A stretch of DNA of 64,000 nt from Petunia secreta. Lineage: Eukaryota > Streptophyta > Magnoliopsida > Solanales > Solanaceae. The notes below the pieces were generated by a model. That model searched no databases. It was not told the origin of the DNA and worked only from the letters and a program-made list of their open reading frames with translations. Of this stretch, positions 44,641 through 61,302 are shown piece after piece; position 1 is the stretch's first letter, and every line of letters begins with the position of its first letter. The position numbers and the translations under genes are program-made. The stretch spans positions 17,812,001 to 17,876,000 of the forward strand of contig JARKIP010000017.1 in NCBI GenBank assembly GCA_029990175.1, in the 5' to 3' direction.

Positions 44641-44784
44641 CACTTTCCAAGAGAATTAGCTATAGAGTGGTAGGGTGTTTCTGCATCGCCAAAGTGTCTG
44701 TTTATTTCTTACCTTAAGGCAAGGAAGCTAATCACAAAAGACTGATGATATCATATTGTTCAGGTTCGAGACTCAGAGAAGGAG

Positions 44785-45218
44785 ATGTCGACTCTTGAGT
44801 CAGTTCCGATAGTGAATGAGTTCCCTGACGTGTTTCCAGATGAGTTGCCTGGTCTTCCTCCAGAGCAGGAGATCGAATTTCTTGTTGAGGTACTACCAGG
44901 TACACAGCCCATATCCACTCCTCCCTACAGGTCGGCACCAGCAGAACTGAAAGAGCTTAAGGAGGAACTGAAGGATTTGTTAGATAAAGGCCTCATCAGA
45001 CCCAGCATTTCCCCGTGGGGAGCCCCGGTATTTTTATGGAAAAGAAAGATGGCTTTCTACCCATGTGCATAGATTACAGACAGCTGAATAAAGTCACAAT
45101 CAAGAACAAATACCCTTTGTCAAAGATTGATGACCTGTTCGACCACCTCTAGGGTGCTAAGTGCTTCTCGAAGATAGATTTGTGATCAGACTACCATCAG
45201 GTTAGAGTCGGAAAATGT
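44785..45218 (+). pseudogene. reverse transcriptase, N-terminal half (Del/Tekay), cut by LARD2
   Basis: EFPDVFPDELPGLPPEQEIEF and PPYRSAPAELKELKEEL open the domain. In a second frame it reads IDYRQLNKVTIKNKYPLSKI (first catalytic Asp) and CFSKIDL, then DYHQVRVG up to the insertion. Resumes at 55599. Confidence 0.88.
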
Positions 45219-45628
45219 TGTTGACACCAAATTTTGACCCAAAATTTTGAAATTAATTTGCTGACACTTACTTTTTATATAAATCTCAAAATATAGAATT
45301 TTGTATTAATATAAAGCCTAAAATGTCCCTTTTCGAAAGAAATTATAAAATTTGACGTTGTCGCAATTTGGCTATTGTTTGCAAAGTTTTTCAATATTAG
45401 CAAGTTGATATTTTCGGCTTTATATTACCTACAACATGTAAAATATTGTGAGCATTTATCTAATTAGAAAGTATTTCAAATTGATTTACGAAATTAGTTA
45501 AAGCTATTAGTTTTTAGAAAATGGTCAGAATCGTTGTTCATCTTAAATCTCGGCCTACCTACGCAACATTTATATGATACAACACCCAATTTTTTAGCAT
45601 AAATTTTTAAATACCCTAATCATTTTAT

Positions 45629-45746
<118 letters not shown>

Positions 45747-47040
45747 TTATCCCAAAACCCTAGCCTGCTAATCATTTTTTATCATCATCTTCACTACATC
45801 ACCCTAAAAATCAGATCTAACCCCAAAAATATAGTCCACACATTATTCACCATTCCTCCTCACAATTCTCCCATCTACAAAAGCCCCCTCACTAATCGTC
45901 TCCCTCACAAGACTACTCACACACCCACAATTCAGAAACCCCACTTTTCTTTTTTCACCGGTCTTTCTGGTGGAATTCGAATATCTGGGACTTTCGATGG
46001 GCTTTTCAATTAAGCCCCAATTGGTTTGTGTTCGGCCATATATAACACAAAATATTGAAAATCTCATTAGTTTAAGTCGGAGGTTGTGGTGAAACTAAAG
46101 AGCTGTTGGGAGTTTCAATTGGTGGTTTTGCCCCTCTCTGTCATTCTCTACAGCTGATGATCACGATTATTAAAAGAATCTGTTTGTAAAACCACCATCT
46201 CCGGCGAACTCGTTGTTCTTTTGTCTTGGCTGCCGGCGATTCTTTGAAATCAAAAGGGGGAGTCGGGGATTTGGTTTTTCTTTCAGATCTGTATTTTCTT
46301 GTGCTTTTATTGGATTCTATTCTCGTCTTGCTTATTTGTTATTGAGCGTTGATTCATAGGGAAAATCAGAAAAGCGGAGGTGGGGAAGAGGGGTTTGCAG
46401 TGACGCCACCGGAAATCGAGTCAGCGTCGCTCCCTCCTCTGATTCAGTCGCTCCTCCTCATCCATTTCGCCGTTGTTCTAAAGCTGTATACGTTATCCCC
46501 AGAAATTCAGTACTATCGGAGTTCTATTGTTTCTCCATTGTTTTGATTGATTTGCGATTAAACTTAAAGAGGTTGGCGGAGTCGCAGCGGCGCCGCTATA
46601 GCTTGGCAGTCGCTCCTCCGCCTTGCGTTGATGACGTTGTTCTGATATCAGTCACACCGTGACTCCACCTCACTGCTGCCTATGTTCACTAAGATTTTGA
46701 GCCAGGCTTTTTGACTGGCAATGTTGACTGCTGCTTTTCTTGTTCTCTGGGCATATGGATGAACATTTTTTGATGTTCTTTGTTTGATTGTTTGGAGGAT
46801 CTTGAGCAAATCAGATGTTGTTATTCATATCCCTATTTGCTCCTAATGTTATATGCCTAAAGCAAAAGGCGATGATGAATGTATGAAATTAATGCAAAGA
46901 AAGTCGAATAGAGTGGTGGGTTTGGTACTTGGCATGGCAACCGGCCCGGGCTCCGTGTTTGCAGCCGTACCAAATCCCGAGCCTCTATTCGACGCGCCAT
47001 ACAAACCTGAGTCTAAATTTTGCAAAACAAACCCCCTTTG

Positions 47041-47041
47041 C

Positions 47042-47101
<60 letters not shown>

Positions 47102-47147
47102 TTTATTACTTTATTATTATTATTATTATTATTATTATTTTCATTAA
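47041..47147. repeat. (TTA)n microsatellite in the LARD2 5' LTR
   Basis: ATT/TTA triplets, interrupted once by CTTTATTACTT. The homologous tract in the 3' LTR is 54657-54821 and longer. Confidence 0.95.
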
Positions 47148-47588
47148 TTATTACATTTTATTATTGTACTAATCCAATTTCATTTTCATAATTTATGTGA
47201 GGTACATTTTTGCACGAAAACTTGGGGACGTGGTTGGCTAACCTTCAAATGTGGATAGTCCATTGCATTGGAGTCGTTTGGGCTTAAATTCGAACTCAAG
47301 CGGTCAGACATAAGACCTTAGAAAATTTAGAAAATTCAAGGCTCCCGCGAGTTGATCAATATCTCGGGTTATATCTTTAACTTTGCATTTCTTTCCTTAG
47401 ATATTTATGCAAATAAATGTGTAAAATATTTTATTTATCAATAATATGCGATTGTTTGTATATTGCCTTACTTTATGTTCATTTCCTTTTATTGTGAAGT
47501 CGTTATTTAATTTATTGCAAATTGGGGTCGTCTTAGCAAATGCGGTGAAGTAAAATATAAATTTTGCAAATAAGCTTTTTATTTAATT

Positions 47589-47589
47589 G

Positions 47590-47639
<50 letters not shown>

Positions 47640-47664
47640 TATTATTATTATTATTATTATTATT
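47589..47664. repeat. second (TTA)n microsatellite in the LARD2 5' LTR
   Basis: About 75 bases of ATT triplets; only about 15 bases remain in the 3' LTR (55276-55290). Confidence 0.95.
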
Positions 47665-50576
47665 CAAATAATTCTTTCGAAAGAAAAGCACACTTGTAAA
47701 TATTTGAAAATCTGCAGGATTAACTGTATTTTGCGGAATTTTGGAAGTACCTTAAAAACCTTCTTCCGAGATTAATAAAACCTCTTACTTATAATCTCTG
47801 AAAAGACCGTCTTTTATAAAAATGGAGTTTTTGCACGCATTTGTTATTTGGTTCCCTGTTTTCCTTAAATTGGGTGGCGACTCCAAAAACTCCAAAAGAG
47901 TTAGTCCATCCTGTCGATATTTCAGAATTTATCCTTTTCGGGGTAATTTTTGGGGTTTAACAGCATGGCGACTCCGCTGGGGATCAATAAAGGTTTTGAC
48001 CATAAAGGTTTCTAATTGTTTGCAACTAGCATGCCTAATTTATTTGATTTATTATATCTGTTTGTTTGGTTTGCCTTATAAAGCATGTATTATATTTATT
48101 TGTGCATAGTCTGCATTCCGTTCATATTTCCTCCCTCATGGAGCCTGTCAATTCTCTTTCATCTCCTCGATTTCATCACGGGGGGCCCGCGTGATGGGCA
48201 ATAATACAGGAAGGGCATTGTCCTTCCTAAGTCTTTGAATTTCTTTCGTGTCACCAAAGTTAGTTGGGATATGGTTTGCCTGGTTTTGTCATGGCCGGTT
48301 TTACTGGTTTATGGGGCCAGGTTTATCCCGCATAGGTCGAATCAGCCTCAACTGTTAGCCTACTCTTAGAAGGAGATTAAGTCATGCATGCATATACACC
48401 TTAGTTTGGACCCGGTCTTTGGCACCGTTTCCAGGAATTAAGAAACCACCCTTTTGTTGACGGGATATTGAATCCCAACGACACTGCATATTATGTGATC
48501 GTGTGGATATTATAACGAATCCCAAACCATTTGCCATGTCAAATTTGAGAGGTTGACAATTATGTCGGTTTAATTTTATCTCAGATGTTGTATTGACAAA
48601 TGGCTTGTGCCGTTATAATAACCGCATGTGCGTGCAACTTGACGATTAGGCTTACCTCTAGCAAAGAGGCACCTTATAGGGTAGGACGCGTTTGCAAATT
48701 TATTTACGCTCAATTACTTGTGATTGTCACATATTAATTGCTTGCCTTGCTTTATTTGCTCAAAATGCGTTAAATACTAGGTGTTGCTTGCTTGTATGCA
48801 ATCCTATGAATGACATGCAAACTATCTTAGTTACCCTCTGAGAGGTTTCTTTTGTTTTGTTTATTTCTTTAGCAGAAGTTTGATTTGTAAGGTGGTTGAT
48901 CAGGCAAATCACGCAAGATTCAAGATCTGATTAATGGTAGACGCTTTAGCTCGTGAACGATGCAGTACCAGAAGCTAATGACATTGTTTGAAAGAACTTG
49001 GCGATTAAACTTAGTAGCATTATTTTCAATTTTAATTCAGATTGAGGTCCTGAATTGCATTGTACTTTAATGCTTATGTTAATCTGAATCAACTCATTTT
49101 GAATTCATGAAAGTTGAAATAAAATGCATCTCATTGTTATTATATTATTTACGCTTGCTTTTGTTTCCATTTCAAAATTAAAATTGATAAACCCGCCAAA
49201 GCTTTGCTTGTGACGTATGGCAAAACAACTGAACAAATTGAAAGCGACGCACTGAAAAGTTATTGTCTGAGCTCTTGGGATATCGCACTATCTGATAGAA
49301 CTTCAACTGGGGCAGCTTTTATTTGTTGGTATATGGTGTTGAAGCAGTGATGCAGAACTACGCACGGTCTGATTCCCAAGGAGGGATACGTAGGCTCCCC
49401 CATCGGGCTCGACCCTTTAGCATTTAAATTTTTATTTTCCCTCAAGAAGGACAACTGGGGCAATTTTTGCAAAACAAGTTGGAGATGCGAAAGATAATAA
49501 CCGGGGCAGAAACATCGTTAGTTATTAAAGATGACTTGGCAAGAACTTTGTAATTGGTTAAGCAAACAGTGCAAAGTCCAAGGCAAAGGACGTTCAGTTT
49601 GTTTTAAGATATGTCACAAGTTTAAGTCAAGGAAAAATTTTTCAAAATGCATGACTTCATTTGCATGCTTATTCCACTTGCTATATTGCATTAAAACATT
49701 TTACGTTGCGTCTATTTTTCAAAATCTACGCTATTTGAGTTCATGAGCCAAGTTTCTAGAAGCAATTCGCAAACCCAAGTCTAATGAAGATGAGGAAGCA
49801 GCAGAAACAGCAAGATCAGGAAGAAGTCTGCACAAATCAAACGCTTCTCCTTCCCTCCCCAAAACTAACAATTTTTCTTTTAGAGCAGGAACATGAAAGC
49901 TTGCAACGAAAGGATCATTCGCATTATGGATGAACAATTTATTGAATGCGCATCCAAAGTTGTCTTGCAGATTGCGTCGCATTGCCTTTTTCATAACTTA
50001 AAGCATTAAGCTTTGTCATGAGTTATTGCCGAACAGGCGGCATTTCTACCCCTATGACTTTCATTCCTAATGGGCGACAAAGCCGAGGCTTGTTTTGTGT
50101 TTTCGAAACTAAGCCAAATAGGGCATCGCTTTGTTTCAGGTGATAATCCGCACAAGGCCATCCTTGCTGGATTGTCTCGCAATTGATTTATCAATGGCTA
50201 TCGCACTGACTACATTTCCACACTACTTTTCTTGGCACTTGCTTTGAATTATGCCTTAGCACTTGCTTCAAAAATTAACGCCTTGCTTTACTCTTTCAGG
50301 TTGACCATCGGCTACGATGATTTCCTTTGTTGGACTATCTCGCCTATTGATTCGCCAAATGGCTCTTGCATTGCTCTACATTCCCGTACTGCTTTTCTTT
50401 GCATTTGCTTTAAATTATGTCGTCGCACTTGCTCTAAAATTGATGACTTGCTTTACGTTCTTCAGGTTGACCAACAGGCAGGGCTTCTCTCTTGTTGGAC
50501 TTTCACGCCTGTTGACGCTAAATCACTTTTGGTGTTGCTTTACATTTCACGCTAAATTGCTTTGCACTTTCTTTCA

Positions 50577-50998
50577 ATTATGCCTTTGCACTTGCTTTAT
50601 ATTATGACCCGCTTTACTTTTAGCTTAACAGGTTAACTGGTCAGCCCCGAGACCCTCCTCGCTTTGTATCGGACCGGATTGCCAGCTGATTTGTCGACAA
50701 TCAACCCTAAGACCCTCCTTGCAGCGTGCCCGACTGGCTTGCCAGTTGATTTGTCAAGATGTTCAAATTGTCTTGCACTTGTTTTCAATTATGGCTTTGC
50801 ACTTGCTTTATATTATGAACCGCTTTACTTTTAGCTTAACAGGTTAACAGGTCAGCTCCGAGACCCTCCTTGCTTTGTGCCGGACCAGATTGCCAGCTGA
50901 TTTGTCGACAATCAACCCCAAGACCCTCCTTGCTTCATGCCCGACCGGCTTGCCAGCTGATTTGTCAAGATTGTTGAAAATGCTTTGCAATATGCCTT
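50577..50998. repeat. tandem repeat, two units of 211 bp, in LARD2
   Basis: GCTTTACTTTTAGCTTAACA at 50611 recurs at 50822. Each unit itself holds two related halves with GACCCTCCT and TTGCCAGCTGATTTGTC. Confidence 0.85.
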
Positions 50999-51081
50999 CG
51001 CATTTGCTTTATTGCTTCGCCAGTGGATGGGAAGACAATTTATCAAAGATATTGCAGCTTGCACTTACAAATTACGTCATG

Positions 51082-51400
51082 CCTACCGTAAGGTTCGGAG
51101 GTCTTATTATCAAGTCTATCGTGAGCAAGCGAAGACATAATTATCATTTGAAGCCTACCATAAGAAATTGGAGGCATTATTCTGAAGCCTATCATAGGCA
51201 ATTGAAGGCTCTTTTGTTATTGATCCTACCGTAAGCAATCGGGGGTCTTATTATCAAGTCTGTTGTAAGCAAGCGAGGACATCGTTATCATTTGAAGCCT
51301 ATCATACGCAATTGGAGGCATTATTATGAAACCTATCATAGGCAATTGAAGGCTCTTTTGTTATTGTTCCTACCGTCAACCATCAGTTTCTCAAAGACTA
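51082..51400. repeat. tandem repeat, 143-144-bp unit, in LARD2
   Basis: CCTACCGTAAG starts at 51082 and 51225 and CCTACCGTCAAC at 51369. Units share GGTCTTATTATCAAGTCT and AGGCAATTGAAGGCTCTTTT. Confidence 0.85.
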
Positions 51401-51664
51401 TTCGCCTTGTCGCATATGCAGCGCAAATCTATCTCTTCCTTTTTTTTCATTATAGCTTTTGCTTTATTATTCACTCATTTTCTAACGCATTTACTTTAAA
51501 TTTGCAGAAATTGAACATCAGATTCAATAAGAACTGAAGGCATTCAACGCTTTGCAGCACTATTAATACAAGCAACACGACCCAGTTTTTCTTATTTGTT
51601 TTGCATCATCTTGCCTTAATTAATCCAATTTACAACTTTATTTTGCAGGCTGCTATCAAATTTA

Positions 51665-51780
51665 GGCTCGTTCGCCTAATATTGAACGTTTTGGGCTCAT
51701 TTGCCTTATAATTGAACGTTTTAGGCTCATTCACCTTACAATTGAATGTTTTGGGCTCGCTCGCCTTATAAATGAACGTT
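51665..51780. repeat. four copies of a 29-30-bp tandem repeat in LARD2
   Basis: GGCTC(A/G)TTCGCCTTA-type starts at 51665, 51694, 51724 and 51754, each followed by ATTGAACGTTTT or a close variant. Confidence 0.9.
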
Positions 51781-52634
51781 ATGTTACCTGCGTAGGATAT
51801 AGATTAGCCAAGTCGACTTGAGATATTATGTCTCGTTAGTCAACTTATCTTATGAAAGCCTTGCACTTTATGATTCGTTCTCTCTTTACTTATTGTCTTG
51901 CTTTACTGTTTCAGAATAAGGATCAGCTTAGAGGTTCTCTGGACGGAGTACCTTGTCAGTTGATCGAAGGAAGAACTTGTCGATGATACCGCAACCCGCA
52001 TTTACAATTTTATCACTTTATCTATTTCTTATTCCAATTATTATAGTTTATTAGTAGTTGCTCGCTTACCGCTTGTTGAGATTATTACAGGATTTTTAGC
52101 AGCACCGCAGCAGCGTTTGGAGCATAACATGGAGCTTTTCTTAGCAATGAACTGGGGCGATCGTTGATATGAGCTAGACTCGTCAACAAAGACCTGAAGA
52201 ATGGCACCCACATAGGTCGTCAACCCCAGAGGTAAGTCTCTTGTTAACCTTAGAGTCTGAGGTTTGAGATAGAAGACAAGATGGCTCGGTTATCGAGGTG
52301 CAGTAGAAGCTATGTCCGTGTAAACCCCTCTTTATGGGTGTGTCGTCGACCACATTTTCATAACTTGGGTGATTACAAGCCTCTTTTCCCGCGCTTGAGT
52401 AGTCGTTACTATCTCGTCTTTGATTTTCAAATCGCGTCAAACTACATATGGCCTGATTCTCTTTCAGCCCGAAATATGTAGGCAACTCGGAAACCGGAGC
52501 TCGACCATGTCCATAAGCCTCGCATTTTTATCCCAGGAATCTGAGTCTTGGCTTTACCGTGACAAAATTGGGTTTCACGTCAACTTCTTTACACTGGAAA
52601 CTCGTTCATCCTTTCTGGGTAAAGAGGGGGCAGC

Positions 52635-55598
<2,964 letters not shown>

Positions 55599-56560
55599 AA
55601 TGTGATATACCTAAGACTGCATTCAGGACCAGGTATGGTCATTATGAGTTTTTAGTGACGTAATTTGGACTAACTAATTCCCCTGCAGTATTTATGGATC
55701 TGATGAATAGCGTATTCAGGCCTTATCTGGATTTATTTCTGATTATATTTATTGACAATATTCTCGTCTATTCAAAGTCTGACTCAGAACATGCAGAGCA
55801 TTTACGCACAGTATTGGGTACTCTTCGGGACCAATAATTATATGCTATGTTCTTGAAGTGTTAATTCTTGTTAGATTCAGTGGCATTTCTTGGCCACATA
55901 GTTTCAGCAAAAAGAATTAAAGTATATGGTCAGAAGATCGAGGCTGTTAAGAATTGGCCCAGACCTACGGCACCAACAGAGGTACAAAGTTTTCTAGGTT
56001 TGGCATGTTATTAAAGAAGGTTTGTGGAGGGGTTTTCCTCCGTTGCAGCTCCACTGACCAAATTAACATAGAAAGCAACCAAATTTCAGTGGTCAAACTC
56101 TTGTGAGCACAGCTTCCAAGAACTAAAGAATAGGTTGATAACAGCTCTAGTACTTACACTTTCAGAAGGATATGAGGGCTATATCATTTACTGTGACGCT
56201 TCTCGAATTGGTCTTTGTTGTGTATTGATGCAGCATGGAAAAGTTAATGCTTATGCTTCCAGACATCTGAAAAAGCACGAGCAGAACTACCCTACTCATG
56301 ATTTGGAGCTTACATCAGTTATTCATGCATTACGTTATTCATGCATTAAAGATTTGGAGACATTATTTGTACGGTGTTCATGTTGATATTTATACAGACC
56401 ACAAGAGCCTCTAGTATGTATTTAAGCAGAAAGAACTAAATCTACGACAGAGGCAGTAGCTAGAGTTGCCGAAGGACTACAACGTAGACATTCTTTATCA
56501 TCCGGGTAAATCTAATGTTGTTGCTGATGCCCTTAGTCATAAGTCCATAGGTAATTTATC
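55599..56560 (+). pseudogene. reverse transcriptase C-terminal half and RNase H (Del/Tekay)
   Basis: Continues the frame cut by LARD2: FGLTNSPAVFMDLMN, FIDNILVYSKS (catalytic pair Asp-Asp changed to Asp-Asn), EAVKNWPRP-like thumb. RNase H follows: GYIIYCDASRIGLCCVLMQ (catalytic Asp), ASRHLKKHEQNYPTHDLEL, then a DALS-like end near 56530. Several stops. Confidence 0.85.
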
Positions 56561-56599
56561 TTATTTACAGCTACATAAGAGAAAGTTAGCTCATGCACT

Positions 56600-57996
56600 T
56601 CACTAGTTAGGTAGTTTGGGAATCAGATTAATAGATTCAGATGATGCAGGAGTTACAGTTGAGAACATAGCCGCTACTTGCCTAGTGACAGAAGTAAAGC
56701 AACGCCAGTATGAGGATCCAGTTCTAGTTGAATACAGACAGATAGCCAAGAGAAAATTGAAATCACCATACAGGATTACTAGTGACGGGGTTCTCATGTA
56801 TAAAGATAGACTCTGTGTTCTTGATGTGGTAAGATTTACGTGGACAGATTATGACAGAGGCACATTATTCTAGATAAACTTTTCATCCAGGTTCAACTAT
56901 GATGTACCATGTTCTTAAGCAGATTTACTGGTGGGATAGAATGAAGCATGACATAGCAGAACTTGTGGCTCAGTGTCCTAACTGCCAGTAGGTTAAAATT
57001 GAGCATAAAAAACCTAGTGGCTTTGTTGCAGGAAATAGAGATTCCATCATGGAAATAGGAAGCAGTGAATATGGACTTCATTACAGGCTTGCCCCGCACG
57101 CAAAGCAGGTATGACTCTATTTGAGTTATAGTTGATTGGCTTACTAAATCTGCTTATTTCTTGCATGTTAGAACTATATATACATCAGAGGATTATGCCA
57201 GACTTTATGTCAAAGAGATAGTGTGCCTGCACGGTATTCCAGTATCTATCATTTCAGACAGGGGCGCACAGTTTACAGCTAATTTCTGGTTATCATTCCA
57301 GACAGGTTTAAGGAAGCAGGTGAATCTGAGTAAAGCATTTCATCCCCAGAAAGATGGACAGGCTGAGCGGACCATTCAGACGTTAGAAGATATTCTTAGA
57401 GCTTGTGTGTTAGATTTTGGAGGCAGCTGGGTGAACATCTACCGTTGATAGAGTTTGCATACAACAATAGCTATCATTCTAGCATACAGATGGAGCTATA
57501 TGAAGCTTTGTATGAGCGCAAATACAGGTATCCTATAGGATAGTTCGAGGTTGGCGAGTCTCAATTGATACGTCCAAATTTAATTCAGCAAGTAGTTGAT
57601 AAAGTCAAGTTGATCAGGGAAAGATTATTAGCACCATAGAGCAGACAAAAGTCTTATGCAGATAATCGACATCGAGATTTAGAATTTCATATTGGCGATA
57701 GGGTATTCATGAAGGTATCACATATGAAAGGCGTTATGAGATTCGGCCAGAAGGGCAAGTTTAGCCCTAGATTCATACGTCCATATCAGATTATCAGACA
57801 AGTTGGGCGTGTAGCCTATGAGTTAGACCTTCCACCAGTTCTAATTTTAGATAGGCAGATTTGTCGACTAAGGACAAAAGTCATTCCTTCAATTAAGGTG
57901 CTATGGCGAAGCAATAATGTAGAAGAAATGACTTGGGAAGCTGAAAATGATATGAGAGATAAATATCCAGATCTCTTCACTACTTTAGGTATATAA
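56600..57996 (+). pseudogene. integrase and chromodomain of the Del/Tekay element
   Basis: Zinc arm near 56875-56990 (CPNCQ). Core pieces: HGIPVSIISDRGAQFTANFW (57220-57290, second Asp), FHPQKDGQAERTIQTLEDI (57340-57400, the Glu), LIEFAYNNSYHSSI. C-terminus: GQKGKFSPRFIRPYQI and GRVAYELDLPP. It ends with a chromodomain-type motif IKVLWRSNNVEEMTWEAEND...YPDLF before the stop at 57994. The last 95 codons (57709-57996) are open. Chromodomains bring such elements to marked chromatin. Confidence 0.88.
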
Positions 57997-58056
57997 GAGA
58001 TTGTTTCTTAATGCTTCTACATACTTCATTTAACATTCGAGGACGAACATTCTTTA

Positions 58057-58070
58057 AGGGCAGGGGAAGA
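58057..58070 (+). other. polypurine tract of the Del/Tekay element
   Basis: AAGGGCAGGGGAAGA directly before the 3' LTR, preceded by the CATTCGAGGACGAACATTC motif. Confidence 0.75.
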
Positions 58071-58071
58071 T

Positions 58072-60587
58072 TGTTGAGCCCCGTATGTCTAAAGTACTAT
58101 ATATTACATTAATGACATGTTAAGAATGATTTAAGTATTTTAAAAGTCATAATATGACTATATATGACGTTTATATATTGAATATAAAGTTTGGAAAAAA
58201 TCGGATTTAAGTTGCGGAAAAACCAACTAAGGATTTTCCTTGTAACGAAGCTTTTTGAGAAATTAATTATGTATTTTATATGAGGTCTTTTGGGAACATA
58301 TCATATACCATATTGAAGCTCTTGGAGTTTAGTTTCTAAAACTTTTGACCATTTGTTTATACAATATCTGGATAAAAAGATAAAAGCATCGGAAATCATG
58401 CCAGAAGAAGGGACATAAGCGCAAAGAGGGCTAGAAGTAAAATATTCTTAATATAAAAGAGAAAATCATCTCTTATCTAGTCATTTTTGGAAAATACACA
58501 AGGGAAAAAGTGATTTCTTGAAGGTGGAAGCTCTTCTTAGAGTTTTGAAGAAAGAACATCAATCATAACTCGAAATTAAAGACGGATTGCGTCAAAACAC
58601 TCTACACGGCTAAGGTAGCATTATGCTACCTTCAATTTTGTCTACAGCTTGAGTTTCAAAATTACTTTGTGGCTAAGAAAAGTGCCAAAATGCTGTGTTA
58701 TAGCTTATTTAAGCTTTGGAGGCTTGGAATACAAGGGAAACAAGGTTTAGAAGCAAAAACATCAAAGGTATGTAAGGCTAAACCTTTCTTTCGACAAGGC
58801 ATCTATCATGTAGATTTTGAAGCCTGCCTTAGTTCCAAACTTGTTGTTTCTTGTGGGGAACATGTATGGAATAAAGGTAACCTTGTATATGCTTAATTTG
58901 GTACTAAAATTCTAGGGGAAAGATGTCCAAAACAGCAGTACGAAATGTTTTAAAATCAGGAAATATTGTTTTTATCATCGGACAGTTGTTAGTAATTTTA
59001 CGATAACTCTTTGTACCAAATTGATATTGAGATGATTTAAGATTCCATGGAACCCTAAGAAATATATCTACAACTTTTATAAAGACTATAAAGTCTATAA
59101 CTTTGATTTAGATCCTGAAAATTAGGTCGAAAGACATGGAACTGGTGTTGCCTATAGATTCATTGTGCGGATTTCTTATGTCGTCCGATCGTCTCATCTT
59201 GTTATCCATTTAATCTGTTTATATTATCAGTTTATCCCGGTGTCCATTCCCGCGTATATTATAGTGCTGTTTTTTTTTTTTTTTTTTTTTTTTTTGCGGA
59301 TCATCCATTTTTAGGGGAAACTCTACCGAAATTTTTATAGAAATTCAAAGAGTTTGACAAATTCTGAGTTCCTGGCTGTGTCTATGATTCCATCTAGGGT
59401 ATTATTATCATTTCTTTGGGTTCATATATATTATTGTCACATGTGTTATACCTCTTACATGCCTACGCTTATATTGTGATCATATTATGTCTGATTTGGA
59501 GTCCCTCAAAGAGGCTGGATATTGGACACACAGTTCGGTCACGTATGATACTACCCGTCTAGGGGACACAACCCCACTGGTTCTGGCGGAAGTTGAAACA
59601 CCTAGTATGACCAGATGTCATTCACACACTCTGACCAAAGAGACTAGATATTACTGGCTGGGGGGACATAGCCCATAACACCCGCCAGGTTTGTTATATA
59701 CGCGTATATAGCCACAGTATACACTGCATGACTATACATGAGGCTAGTTCAAATATTCATTTACCTGATTTGGGGGGATACATTCCATAACACCAGACAG
59801 GTACCAGTTGAGATAATAGTTCAGTTTTAGCTCAGTACCAGTTACCAGTTATCAATTCTCAGTTATCAGCCACCAGTTCTTAGTGTCAGTATCAGTTGAC
59901 AGCTAGCAGGTATAATTTCTAGTTACCAGCTATAAGTCATATTACATTCATTTATCAGTATAGTTCAACTCAGTCTTCAGTTTCAGATTCAGTTAGACTT
60001 CAGTTTATATTCAGATCATGTTTAGTTCATGTTTCAAATTTCCAGCTTCATTTCTATACTTCAGCACATATTTTCATATTTATATTCCAGCCTTACAATT
60101 TCATTCACCTATGTTATATATTATATTCTCGTGCCTTACATACTTTGTACATATCGTACTCACGCCCTTTTCTGGGGGCGCTACATTTCATGCCGCGCAA
60201 GTACAGATAGATCAGTGCTTGTGCCACGTTAGTAGGTTATCTACCAACTATTGGAGTCACTCCGCTTACTCCCGGAACTACTAATCTTTTGGTCCGTGGA
60301 CAGTCAGCTAGTTTGGGAATGGTGGGGCCTTGTCCCCTCCTTTGTATATGCAGTTCAGCCCTCTTAGAGGCCTATAGATATGTCCCTATGTGGTTCAGTC
60401 ACTATGTTATGTATGTCAGTGTATGATAGCCTTGTTATTTTTCCAGACTTTATATTTTCAATAAATATATATGTATTTATAACCAGGTTGCCTGCTCATC
60501 TCTATTATTCATAGATTATTAGTAGGTTTAGCAATGATCGATATTCAGTGTCGATTATCCGTCGCGGCCCTAGGTTGGGTTGTGACA
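58072..60587 (+). repeat. 3' LTR of the Del/Tekay element
   Basis: TGTTGAGCCCCGTATGTCTA to GGTTGGGTTGTGACA; pairs with 40280-42759. Has a pure T run of about 25 at 59271-59295 absent from the 5' copy. Confidence 0.92.
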
Positions 60588-60592
60588 GTAAG

Positions 60593-61290
60593 GTCAAAAT
60601 CTAATTTTTATAAAAAAGAAATATAATACTCTTATGTCAAATCCCAACAAAACAGAAAGTAAGTTTCAATATAACTTAAATAAGTATAATCAAAAGAAAA
60701 AGAAACCATAAGTCTGTAACCACATTCAATTGCAAAATTATACTTTAATAACATCACTCGTTATATGACAAGTTTGTTCACGACTCATTTTTTTTTTTAA
60801 TATTAGAAGGTGTGGTTTCGAAACTATAATAACACAGTTATGCTTAATAGAGAAAAATTTTCAAAAAATAAAAAATAAAAAAATACGAACAATTACATAC
60901 AATCATAAAAAGTAGAGATTAGAAAAGCAAAGATAATTAATATAAAAAAATATTTAAAAATAAGACCAACTAAAAATAAAAAAATTAATAAACTAAAATA
61001 ATAGAAGTAAAAATATATTTAAAAAGAGAAGAAATTTAATAATTGAGATTAAAAATAATTTGAAAGAAAAGATGTTAAAGTAATAACAGACAGAAAGAAA
61101 GAAAGAAACAAAAAGTTGTCTTGTAATTACGTAGTATAGCAACACCCATTTCTCAACCCCCTTCTCCTCCCGAGAATTGAGAGTGTTATTATATCCTACC
61201 GATTAGACTTAATTTTCCTCTGACTTGGTAATTAGCTGACCAAACAAATAGGTTAAATTGTTTAATTACATGCAATTTCAATTTCCTTGT
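60593..61290. other. A-rich interior of the TIR-bounded element, right part; no gene
   Basis: Strongly A-rich, no ORF. The junction with the LINE 5' end lies somewhere near 60593-60620 but cannot be fixed. CAAAATCTAATTTTT at 60594 repeats 40255-40269. Confidence 0.45.
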
Positions 61291-61302
61291 GGCTTTCCAA
61301 AT

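Larger units (their letters stand above)
47963..52634 (+). other. LARD2 internal domain; no gene, several tandem repeats
   Basis: No ORF longer than about 120 codons and none with a recognisable motif. Structure is limited to three tandem repeat blocks (50577-50998, 51082-51400, 51665-51780). A region at 50230-50600 repeats CTTTGCACTTGCTTT-type words. Confidence 0.65.

Noticed and set aside
46853..47191. 112-codon plus-strand ORF with a long Tyr run in the LARD2 LTR
   Set aside because: It is translation of a (TTA)n microsatellite and flanking LTR; the same happens at 54501-54830.
49531..50607. several 70-110-codon ORFs in the LARD2 interior
   Set aside because: No gag/pol or host motif and they follow repeated sequence; treated as chance frames.
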